The notes under the pieces: model-generated | The model's input: only the letters and a program-made list of their open reading frames with translations | The model's database searches: none | Told to the model about the DNA's origin: nothing | Program-made: the position numbers and the translations under genes | Assembly: GCA_024811115.1 (NCBI GenBank) | Contig: JAKOGH010001143.1 | Coordinates: 1-10,419, forward strand | DNA length: 10,419 bases | Direction of reading: 5' to 3' | Source of the DNA: Terana coerulea | Taxonomy: Eukaryota; Basidiomycota; Agaricomycetes; Polyporales; Phanerochaetaceae | Shown here: in pieces, positions 1 to 7,799 of the stretch | How the letters are laid out: each line of letters opens with the position of its first letter | Position numbering within the stretch: the first letter of the stretch is position 1

Positions 1-127
1 TTGACCGTCGACCACGACGTCGGCGAACGACCCTTCACGACTTACGACTTGTACAATATCCAAGCCTTTGCGAAACCTGAGAGGTGCTGCACCAGGCAGC
101 CCAACTCACTCGATCGCCCGTTTTACC
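1..127 (+). other. Upstream region of MFS transporter 1
   Basis: This is the 5' flank of the first transporter. I see no clear TATA box. The start codon at 128 has a reasonable context (TTACCATGAGC). Only 127 bases are available, so most of the promoter probably lies outside the window. Confidence 0.4.
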
Positions 128-3052
128 ATGAGCGCCGCCGCGGAGCACGAGCCGTTCCTGCAGAACGGACATGAGGCCCAAACGTACGGGGTCAAAGCAA
201 AACATAACAAAGTTGGACCCTTGGAGATCTCCAAGACCACGCGCTACGGCATTCTTGCCGGTATATGGGCGCAACATTCCTATCCGTGTGTACAGCTCAA
301 TCGGTCTCATGTAACTTTCCGGATGCTCAGTGTTTTGGCCCTGCCTTGGATCAAGTCCTTGAACAGTGAGTGGAAATAAAGAGTGAAAGTCTATGATTGT
401 TTGATATCACAAAAACTAGCCACCCTTGTTGCCACCTGTGCGTACCGTGCCCGAGAACATGTCGAGGACAATTCGCTCAGGCTGAGGTATCTGTGCAGTG
501 CTGCCGGAAATTCTTCAGATTTCCAAAATCCCATCAAGCCAGCTGGCTTGGTACTGCGTAAGCCCACAGTTGCTTGAATCGTTTTCGGTATCTCAAACTT
601 TTGCAGATATCTGCTGGCGACGTGCACATTCACTCCGCTATACGGGCGGCTATGTAACGTCATGGGTCGCCGCGGCAACCAAGCAGCGGTGCTCTTTGCG
701 GCACTGGGAACAATTGCCTGTGGGTTGTCCACAAATATGGAAATGCTCATTGCGGCGCGATTTGTAAGTGCCTGTCTTGTAAACCTTCGGTTTTGTGTCA
801 ACCACTCTACTACGTATAGTTGGCAGGCCTTGGTGGGGGCATTTTACGACAGCAACGTACGTCTCAATCACACATTCTAAGCGATTTTTATTCTCAGCAC
901 TTGTATAGCATCGTCACGAGCGACATGTACAGTCTACGGGTAGGTGTGGTAATTCTCTCTGAAATATGCTCGCTGAGTTGGAGGGGCCATAGGAACGAGG
1001 CTTGACACAGGGCATAGCATCTGTGTTCAACAGCGTAAGCTCAAGTAGATTCTGCTCTGTCACTAATACTAACTATGTTTTGCAGCTTGGAATGGGTCTT
1101 GGTGGACCTGTCGGAGGGTTCATTGCCGATCGGTACGACCATGTTTCCTGAGTCGGGTTAGAATCTAACCTACCCTTTGGATGATAGCTTTGGTTGGCGC
1201 TGGGCATTTCTCATTCAACTTCCTCTCTTCCTGGTGTCCTTTATCCTTACGTCCATCAATCTTCGCTACGTCACTCCGGTGAGTAACAGCTGTCTGATCG
1301 GGTGTGAAAGGTTAAGTGAGATTTGTTTCTGGGGCAGAGTAAGAGCACGAAGGAAGTCCTGAAGAGAATCGACTATGGCGGGAGCTTTGCGTTGATGTTT
1401 GCGGTAAGTTCATCTCAGGATTTGGAGAAAACAAGTCTTTCAATGTGATATCTTGATTTCGTATATCTAGGTTCTGTCCTTCCTGGTCTTCTTGAGCACA
1501 CGGTTCAGCGAAGAATATCCTGTACGTGCGCTTGTTCTTCCTCTGCTCGCCGTGCTCACGAGATCGTTCAGTGGGAATCCCCGCAGTTCTCGTCCCGTTA
1601 ATTCTCTCGTTCCTTTTCGCCATTGCCTTCGTCTACGTTGAGTATACGTCGCCCCCGAGCCAGTTCTAGCCCCCTTCCTTCTTAAGGAGAAGATTCCCGT
1701 TCTCGTCGGCATCAGCAACTTCCTCGTGGCGACATGCAATTTCACGATCATGTACAACTTCCCGACGTGGTTCCAGACCGTGATGCTGACGAGCGCGAGC
1801 GAAGCCGGGGCGCACTTGATCCCGAACGGCGTCTCGATATCGTGCGGCTCGCTATTCGCCGGGTGCGTGCTTCGCTTAAAATGACTGTAGACTGTTTTTG
1901 ATACATGTTTGTAGGTGGATCATGCATCGAACAGGGAAATATAGGCGTCTCAATCTTATATTCGGATTATTCCCGTTCGTCTCTGCAATTCTCCTGAGTC
2001 TGATGCGGGAACTCTCATCCGATTGTGCTGTGGCTGAGCATCGTGCGTGCATTTGCTAGGTACACAAAGGGCGTTTCACTGACATCCTTCAGCTTCCATC
2101 GGGTTTCGGTAACGCAGTCGTACTACAAACTATGCTTAGTACGTGAGCTACCTTGACGAAGTGTCTTATGACTGACATAACATCTTCCACAGTTGCTCTC
2201 CTTGCCCATCTGCCCCGTGAGTTACTTTATTTAACTATTTACGACCGCATTTATAAGTTATCTTTAGAGTCTGCGGTTGCTGTCGGCACCGGATTTGGCC
2301 AACTATTCCGCGGAATCGGTATATTCCTCCATCTTATCCGCATATGCGCTGTAACTGACACAACGGTTCAGGTCAAGTCGGAGGCGTCGCGATATCCGCC
2401 GCCTTATTCCAGTCAATCCTTAATATCGAGCTGCATAAACGCATACAGGGGAGAATGCGGAGGAGACGATAAGGACGATACGACACTCTGCAACTCTCGT
2501 CGCCCGTCTTCCTCCCGATCTCCAACGCGCCGCGCGTGACTCGTACGCCATCAGCCTCCGCGCCGTCTTCATCATGGCAGCCTGCTCGACGTTCCTTGCG
2601 TACCTGGCTCGGCTGCCCGTAGGTCACGGCTTACAGCTGCGTAGGATAGCTGGCTGACCTGTCTCCGCAGATACCGGACAAGAGCCTCGACGACGCGCCT
2701 GCGAGCAACGCGCCGCAACGCCGGCGGGCGCGAGAACCCGCTGGAGATCACGGATGACCCGGAGGAGGACGCGGGGCTGAACCCGGACAGCGAGGACGAG
2801 GACGTGCCGCCGATCCGCCCGCAGCTCGCGCCGAAGCGGCGGCGGCGGCTCTCGACGTACGAGTCCTCGGACGGCGGGATGGACCTCGAGCCAGGAGATC
2901 GGGGGATCGGCGCAGCAGGCTCGCAAACGGAGTTTGTCGATCTCGGGGTGTTTAGTAAAGGCGCGTTGGTCGGGCATGGTTTTGTCTCATACGCAGACTA
3001 CGGAAATTTTTGGATCATGGACACCGTCATAGAGGACGACACACACATATAG
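128..3052 (+). CDS. MFS transporter (DHA2/Vba-like, 14-TM type), reading frame broken by several small deletions
   Basis: Probable proton-driven permease or exporter of the Vba/DHA2 family. Exons: 128-285, 356-365, 420-437, 499-557, 607-763, 820-856, 909-939, 993-1034, 1086-1132, 1188-1278, 1338-1403, 1471-1521, 1572-1862, 1915-2042, 2093-2138, 2193-2216, 2268-2318, 2372-2618, 2671-3052. Visible motifs: RYGILAG before TM1, SLNTTLVAT in TM1, QASWLGT, the MFS motif-A-like PLYGRLCNVMGRRG, the DHA2-type stretch GGPVGGFIADRFGWRWAF, EAGAHLIPNG, and AVGTGFGQLFRGIG. About 649 residues would be encoded, ending in an acidic, Arg/Ser-rich tail after helix 14. Comparison with the second transporter shows frame breaks near 270, 512, 526, 838, 1580, 1654, 2010, 2449 and 2727, all explicable as loss of one or two bases at short runs. 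All splice sites remain intact. It is either a young pseudogene or carries assembly errors. Substrate unknown; family call secure. Confidence 0.85.
356..437 (+). other. Consecutive microexons (10 and 18 nt) in transporter 1
   Basis: Exon 2 (356-365, ten bases) and exon 3 (420-437, eighteen bases) together encode SLNTTLVAT of transmembrane helix 1. Exon 2 follows ...TCAAG and precedes GTGAGT. Exon 3 follows ...AACTAG and precedes GTGCGT. Phases are 0 to 1, then 1 to 1, and join correctly to exon 4. The same two exon lengths occur in the second transporter at 8230-8239 and 8283-8300, which supports the calls. Automated gene finders commonly miss exons this short. Confidence 0.8.
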
Positions 3053-3317
3053 TTATAGCTAGTTCATATGCATGGCAACAACAGTAGCTTGTATACACTA
3101 TTCAACAATCCGGATGCTTCGAATCTGCAGACGCTGGACCGGTCGCGGACTTGTTCGACATGACACCCAGCTGGTGACGGCAGAAGTAGGGGCTTACGGT
3201 TTTAGCTTTTGGTTTCAGCTTATGGGTCTCGTAAGCCTGGATAACGTGCACTCGCGCATTCTATGCATCATGACTTCGAACTAAGTATACAAATGGAAGA
3301 ATGTATCGCACAATGTT
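3053..3317. other. Convergent 3' intergenic region
   Basis: AT-richer spacer of 265 bases between the stop of transporter 1 (TAG at 3050-3052) and the stop of the monooxygenase (TGA, complement 3318-3320). Both 3' untranslated regions must share it. No AATAAA signal is visible. An 8-bp inverted repeat, GGCTTACG at 3191-3198 and CGTAAGCC at 3230-3237, could form a hairpin on either transcript. No gene is seen here. Confidence 0.5.
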
Positions 3318-5118
3318 TCACGACTGTGGCTCAGCTGTCACACCATTCTGGCTCTTCATCCAGCCCAAAGCCATCTGCAAGTGCTCCTCCGGCCCCTCGC
3401 TGTTCAGCCACGCATACTGCTTGTTCATCTCCGCGATCAACGCCTCATCGTCGTCCCTCTGGACGCTCGTGAGCGCCCACAGCTCGCCGGTGCGCGCGGA
3501 GACGTCCTGGACGTGGTTCGCGAACGGCAGCCGAATGTGTTCGTACGCTTTCAAGGCCTGCTGCACGTTCTCTTTCGTCACGGACGGGTGCCCGAGCAAG
3601 CCAGCAAGCGTCCATGCGTCCTGTAGGCGCAGCATCCCAACGGTTAGGTGCGACTACTGGTGGGTGGACGAGGACGTACCGGTCTTGCTTGGGCCGCCCT
3701 GAGCCTTGGTACGGGTCATCGCATGGGCCTGTGTGGCCACGGTACTCAACTGCAGGCTCTTCAGAACGAATCAGGACGTACCGCGTCTCCGAGCAAGGCG
3801 ACGCTCCCGTTCACACAGGTGGGCAGGCGGCGCAATTGGTGCAAGCCCCATTTAGTGGGATTCTCCAAATTCTGCCGACAGAAATGACGACCAGTCAAAT
3901 AGTGAGAGGCAAGTCACAACTGGACGGGTCCCGGGAAAGCATACCTGGAGCAACTCTTGCGCATCAGCTTCGTACCCAGCGTATATAGCGATTATGTCCT
4001 CGCGAGTGCAGTCAGCGACCCACGGCTGGTTCCACGGAGTGTCGTTGAGCTCCGGATTGGCAATGATTCCAGCGACATTCACAAATTTGCCTTGGGCGAT
4101 TGGATAGGATACCAAGGTCTAGAAAACGAAACCGGTCGATTCAGTCCGTGAACATGCTATATCAAATCAACATGTGTACCTTGCCCTTCCCCAGCCACTG
4201 GAATCATGTCTGGGTCAGCAAACTTCGGCGCGGATAAAGCCATGACACATTACGCACAATGACTGTTCCCAAGAGAGCCGGGTGAAGCTCTCCGTTCTTG
4301 CGGACCAACTTCTCCGCAGGAACCAAGCCTCTGTAGAAAGTGCTTCCGCTCCACACGGGCTCAATATGTTTGAGCAACTCTGGCTGTCCCTCGCTGGCCA
4401 TCTTCTGGAACATGGCACGGCGCACAGCAGACTTCAGGCCGTCGCACCCGATCAGGACGTCGCACGTCGCCTTTGAGCCGTTCTCGAACGCGAGCTCAAC
4501 TGGTCCGGAAGACCCGCCCTCGGTGTATGAATGGCAGCGCTTAGCTAGATGGATGTGGGTGTGCTCGGGGACATGCTTGACAAGGAGGTCAAGAAGATGT
4601 GCCCGATGGTACTGGTGGTAAGGCTCTTAAGAACAGGTCAATTGTTTACCGGTAGAAACACTTCCTGCCTCAAATACTCACGATTGAAATCGAAACGATG
4701 GAGCACTCGGCTTTCGGATCCCTCCTCGGAGCGGCGAACAAGCATACGAAACAATTCGCCTATCACACGTCAAAGACGACTCAACACTATACTTGTGCAT
4801 GAGGCATACCTTCAGAACCGCCCGCGAGCTCGTGCATGGCCTTGTCCAGGCCAATCAATTCGAGAACCTTCCACGGCCTGCCCCAGATGGTGAGGCCAGC
4901 TCCAATCTCTTGCAAATTGGCAGCAGCTTCGTAAACGTCTACCGCAACATCTGGATATTTTCCGAGGGCAACCGCAAGAATGAGACCGCCCAAGCCGCCT
5001 CCACTACAGTCGCAAGGTTAGCGCGTAGAGTAACGGCTGGAAAAGGGGACTACTACCATATCGCTACCCGGAATTTTGGCGATGAAGGCATAGGGGATTG
5101 AGAGTCTTCAGCGGACAT
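3318..5118 (-). CDS. FAD-dependent monooxygenase (salicylate hydroxylase-like, class A), frame disrupted in exon 8
   Basis: Exons in coding order, minus strand: 5057-5118, 4810-5003, 4650-4759, 4258-4611, 4180-4197, 3945-4118, 3782-3871, 3680-3728, 3318-3620. Start ATG at 5118-5116 gives MSAEDSQSP then FRVAICGGGLGGLILAVAL, the N-terminal GxGxxG dinucleotide-binding fold. The second FAD/NAD(P)H signature CDVLIGCDGLKSAVRR and the GD motif VALLGDAAHAM follow in the usual order, so this is a group A flavoprotein hydroxylase; predicted length is about 451 residues, normal for the family. Expected reaction: NAD(P)H- and O2-dependent ring hydroxylation, soluble enzyme. Exon 5 is an 18-base microexon (WLGKGK). 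Exon 8 is 49 bases where 51 are needed: one C is missing near 3713-3715 and one G near 3697-3699, shifting the frame just after GDAAHAMT. The residues expected to be ED next to DAW read RP-D. The exon 3 boundary is the least certain. Substrate unknown. Confidence 0.85.
4180..4197 (-). other. 18-nt microexon in the monooxygenase
   Basis: Encodes WLGKGK, bridging exon 4 (ending LLGTVI) and exon 6 (starting TLVSYPIAQGK). The result matches the usual flavin hydroxylase pattern in this stretch and both joins are phase 0. The acceptor is ATTCCAG with a GCTGAC branch-point-like element about 20 bases upstream, and the donor is GTACAC. A competing acceptor (CCCAG, 12 bases upstream) would bring an in-frame TGA into the exon. 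Confidence 0.7.
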
Positions 5119-5169
5119 GTCCAGCGATGTTCTTCAGTTTGCTCTCCTAGACATCAGCTTGTCCTCCGT

Positions 5170-5177
5170 ATTATATA
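5170..5177 (-). promoter_or_regulatory. TATA box of the monooxygenase
   Basis: TATATAAT on the minus strand, 52 bases upstream of the ATG at 5118, which allows a 5' leader of about 20-25 bases. Confidence 0.55.
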
Positions 5178-5309
5178 CTCAAGAATGGATCTTGAATAAT
5201 CCGGCGTACGTTGTGCTATGCCTCTCTTCGGCATAAGACTGCGATGCCGCGTCGCGAGACGCTATGCCCTACATCATCAAATGTAAGAAGGCCTTGCTCA
5301 ATGGGATAG

Positions 5310-5325
5310 CGGGAAAATTCGCCCG
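5310..5325. promoter_or_regulatory. Possible Zn(II)2Cys6 site, CGG-N10-CCG
   Basis: CGG at 5310-5312 and CCG at 5323-5325 separated by ten bases, about 190 bases upstream of the monooxygenase start. Inverted CGG triplets with fixed spacing are the usual targets of fungal binuclear zinc cluster factors. Chance occurrence is likely in sequence of this composition. Confidence 0.15.
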
Positions 5326-5781
5326 AAAAAGAACAGTAGCTGACTATGCTGGATGATGAACTAAGGGCTTCTTTTCTATGCGAGTAGAGCGAAATCTCCG
5401 TACGGCCGCGCTGCTCGCAGTGAACGCTGGCGAATCAGCGTAGGAGCCATGAACCAGCACGCCAGGTTCCGTGGTACATCCCATAATTTAGGATATTCAC
5501 AAGAAGAGTTTGATCATTTGACGCGTCGTGTCGCATTCTGTCCGGATAGCAGCAGATTTCTAGTTTTCTCTGCCACCATAAAATCAGCATTACTGAATGC
5601 GGCTGTTCTCGGTGACCTGATCTTCATGGCTCCGACCATTCCTACGCAGCTCGCCAGACTTTCCACGCCTCCGCTCGGCTGTGTCGGAGAGCATTGCCAT
5701 AGCGCTTATGATGGCGAAGAAACGTTTCGTTGGAAGCCTGTGCACAACAACTATTCATGCTTTCTGCGTGTTCATGTCCGA

Positions 5782-6277
5782 CTATACGTCACCTGGTTGT
5801 AAAAACAGCCTCGGCAGGAAATGCCAGCTGATTGTGTCAACCGGCGCACGTCTAGGACACTTCTCTTCTGCCGCCTGCGTGGTGAGCGGCGGCTGCATTG
5901 CCCACAATGCGCTGACCCACTTCGGTGCCAGATGATCACACCTTTGAGCCGCCAAAGCGCCAGAGCTTGGGCATAATGCCAGCAGAGCGCATGTTTGTTT
6001 GGGCGAGTTTCGCCTTACGGCACCGTTGCCCAGCTTACCGCACTCTCGACAGGGCCGTAGACGTAAACCAACCGTGGAAGGAAGTGAGCCAAGCTATAGT
6101 CGATTCGTCGGAATTGGTAGATCCTGGATGGCATATCGGTCAGCCGAGAGCCGTTAAAAAATAGTGATTTTGCTTACCTGTCCGTGCCAAAATGCGGCCG
6201 TAGCATATTACTCCTCTGCACAAGTAGGGAATTCTGTCGTCCCGTCTACTCGCCATTCTTGCACAAATGTCAACCAT
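5782..6277 (-). CDS. Possible small orphan gene, three exons, 114 residues
   Basis: Exons, minus strand: 6178-6277, 6039-6123, 5782-5941. The first intron is persuasive: 54 bases, donor CAG/GTAAGC, a GCTGAC branch-like element, acceptor CCATCCAG. The second intron (97 bases) has donor GTAAGC and acceptor TCAAAG and is weaker. Joined, the exons give one open frame starting MVDICARMASRRDD and ending LFLQPGDV before TAG. I recognise no domain, signal peptide or membrane segment. An alternative frame of the second exon (IYQFRRIDYSLAHFLPRL) looks equally protein-like, and the third exon overlaps a diverged repeat, so this could instead be relic sequence with fortuitous splice signals. Confidence 0.25.
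5805..5945 (-). repeat. Diverged repeat, copy B
   Basis: Shares with copy A (about 6360-6510) the 11-mer GCGCTGACCCA at 5909-5919 and CAGCTGAT at 5825-5832. These lie exactly 84 bases apart in both copies, in the same orientation. Similarity continues beyond CAGCTGAT with scattered differences. The middle is poorly conserved, so this is either an old duplication or partly coincidence. Confidence 0.35.
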
Positions 6278-6359
6278 CGCCGTCGTTTGCCTTGTCTCTC
6301 CTCTGGATGATAGTCTTAGTTGGCCATCCGTCCGCTCTGCCCTAGCAAACCCTGCAATC

Positions 6360-6510
6360 GAACCTAGAGAGCCTTGATGAGGAGTATCAGCTGATGGGGT
6401 TGCACGTCACGGTCGCCCGCCTCCAATACTTCTGCACTTGGAGCAGATACGCTCCCGCGTCGCCACACAGCGCGCTGACCCATGCTCGCCGTGCCCTCAC
6501 TTTTCCGAAG
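6360..6510 (-). repeat. Diverged repeat, copy A
   Basis: Partner of copy B: GCGCTGACCCA at 6472-6482 and CAGCTGAT at 6388-6395, the same 84-base spacing. In this copy one minus-strand frame stays open (ending HQLILLIKAL before a TAG at about 6364), whereas the equivalent frame in copy B has several stops. That would suit a decayed duplicate or a relic of a mobile element. No terminal repeats or target-site duplication were found. Confidence 0.35.
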
Positions 6511-6827
6511 TTGGTGGAGCGCTTGACCGCAAAAGATGAGACCTGTCAAGAAACGAGGCACAAGAGTAGAGTGATTCACGGCGAGTTGATTTTCTTCTCA
6601 GGTTGGAGGTTGAAGGCCATCTAAGCTGCTGTGCATCCAAGCAGATAGACGCGCAGCACCTCAGAAGGCATGGTTTAGAGATGTAACCGATGAAAACTTC
6701 GAGAGTTGTTGTTTACGGCCCCCGACACCAACGGCGAAGGGTAAGTGAACCTGTCCGTCAGTATACCGTACCGGGCAAACAAAGAACACGCGTCGATGGA
6801 ACGCCGGCGAGCGTCCTAGTCAACCAC

Positions 6828-7565
6828 CTACAGCCCTCGAGGGCCATGCGTCTGCTTCAGTCTTGGAGCTCCCCACCGGCGCTGTCCGCCTGGTATAACA
6901 CTGGTCCATCGACCTGAGGGGCGGTCGTGCTGGTCGGCCTCCGCAGTGCTGAACGTCCACCCAGAGGGGACAGGTCCTCCGCGTCGGGAGTAGAGTGTAC
7001 ATGAGTGCGGATGTGGGGGACAAGAGTCTAGTCGAAAAGGGTCATGGTGGTTGAGCCAAGAGAGAGGCGGGAAGGTAAAAGCCGATGCGCACCGGGTTAT
7101 ATACCTTGCGAGGCTGGCTAGTCGCGTGACCTGCCAGCCTCGTTGATTTTCGTCCAACAGGACGCGGTCGAGGCTGACCGGTGTCGAGAAAGGGCGGGCT
7201 TCGATGCATGCATTCTTCCCGATCGGGATGTCTTGACGTCGGGAAGGGGCGGGTGTTGAGTAGCCTCGTTTTGATGCGCTGTTTTGCACCCAAAAACTAG
7301 ACAAATAAGCCACTCCAAGGCCTAAGCCAAAAGTCACAAGTAGAAGCTCAGCGAGGAGTAAGCACAGATCCAGACAAGCTACCTTGCCGTGGTCGTGGCA
7401 GGAGAGAAAGGAACCAGAGAAATTGCCTCTTCGGGCTGGCCATCCGGCGTCTCCGGAGAATGCCGTTGCAGGGCCACGCGAGGAGCACGTTGCTCGGTCT
7501 GACAACGTTTTGACCGAAGTCGGCAACACTGACTTCCCGCGAGGATCTCGGGCGGACGAGTGCAT
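6828..7565 (-). CDS. Unexplained 245-codon open frame, doubtful gene
   Basis: Uninterrupted minus-strand frame from an ATG at 7565 to a TAG at 6828, the longest in the window and longer than expected by chance in sequence of this composition. Residues about 60-95 form a hydrophobic stretch containing LCLLLAELLLVTFGLGLG, which could be a membrane segment. The remainder is rich in Ser, Arg and Pro, as spurious frames in GC-rich DNA often are. I recognise no family. A possible upstream exon (about 7620-7672) could splice on through GTAAGC..GTGCAG. Against it, a TATA box and an inverted repeat that look like a promoter lie inside the frame. It may be an orphan gene or an accident. Confidence 0.2.
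   Translation of the reverse strand: MHSSARDPRGKSVLPTSVKTLSDRATCSSRGPATAFSGDAGWPARRGNFSGSFLSCHDHGKVACLDLCLLLAELLLVTFGLGLGVAYLSSFWVQNSASKRGYSTPAPSRRQDIPIGKNACIEARPFSTPVSLDRVLLDENQRGWQVTRLASLARYITRCASAFTFPPLSWLNHHDPFRLDSCPPHPHSCTLYSRRGGPVPSGWTFSTAEADQHDRPSGRWTSVIPGGQRRWGAPRLKQTHGPRGL
7043..7045 (-). other. Well-placed ATG followed by a five-codon frame
   Basis: The ATG in context CAACCACCATGACC lies about 50 bases downstream of the TATA box at 7097-7103, just where a start would be expected. It is followed by only MTLFD and a TAG. Past the TAG the same frame stays open for roughly 58 codons. The gene, if there is one, is either broken by this stop, begins elsewhere, or this is an upstream micro-ORF. 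Confidence 0.3.
7097..7103 (-). promoter_or_regulatory. TATA box of an unidentified minus-strand transcript
   Basis: TATATAA on the minus strand, directly downstream of a perfect 10-bp inverted repeat and 52 bases upstream of a strong-context ATG. This is the same TATA-to-ATG spacing as for the monooxygenase. Confidence 0.4.
7109..7142. promoter_or_regulatory. 10-bp perfect inverted repeat next to the TATA box
   Basis: CGAGGCTGGC at 7109-7118 and GCCAGCCTCG at 7133-7142, separated by 14 bases. Further GAGGCT-type half sites lie at 7169-7176 and, inverted, at 7262-7268. Its position just upstream of the TATA box fits a binding site for a dimeric regulator. Confidence 0.4.
7204..7240. promoter_or_regulatory. 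Cluster of perfect palindromes
   Basis: ATGCATGCAT (7204-7213), TCCCGATCGGGA (7217-7228) and GACGTC (7235-7240) fall within 37 bases, flanked by GC-box-like GGGCGGG and GGGGCGGG. They are probably regulatory elements of the minus-strand promoter at 7097-7103. No regulator can be named. Confidence 0.3.
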
Positions 7566-7799
7566 TCGAAAATCTGCACGAAATTCGTTCTCAAAGTACT
7601 ATAGAGCCTGAGCTTACTTGCGTACGGCAAAAATCTTCCACTCATGAAATGGCAGCCCAATATGGCAGGTGTGTATGTTCGTGGGACCCGGATGTGGAGC
7701 GTGAAGTGGCACCACTGGAAATGACGGCTGCCTCAGGGCTGCGCGGGGCCCAGGCGGACACGCTAAAGGTGCGTTCTCCCTCGTGCTCTTGCGTATTCT

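Larger units (their letters stand above)
5119..5448 (-). promoter_or_regulatory. Monooxygenase upstream region
   Basis: Non-coding 5' flank of the monooxygenase. It contains the TATA box at 5170-5177 and, further out at 5310-5325, a CGG-N10-CCG arrangement. That spacing is of the kind recognised by some fungal Zn(II)2Cys6 activators. The TATA assignment is fairly solid; the activator site is a guess from pattern only. No gene seen. Confidence 0.4.

Noticed and set aside
3301..3702. Plus-strand open frames of 69-133 codons over the 3' part of the monooxygenase.
   Set aside because: Antisense shadows of the well-supported minus-strand exons.
5422..5516. Strings resembling bacterial 16S rRNA conserved words: GAACGCTGGCG at 5422-5432 and AGAGTTTGATCA at 5505-5516.
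   Set aside because: They are in the reverse of the order found in 16S genes, and nothing around them resembles rRNA; coincidence.
5449..5802. Plus-strand frame of 117 codons starting MNQHARFRGTSHN.
   Set aside because: Length is within chance expectation, no family or domain recognised, no clear promoter or introns, composition unremarkable.
6621..6671. Sixteen-codon minus-strand frame ending CTAA, resembling a CaaX-type fungal pheromone precursor.
   Set aside because: Far too short for a pheromone precursor, lacks the usual N-terminal pro-region, and the CaaX match is weak.
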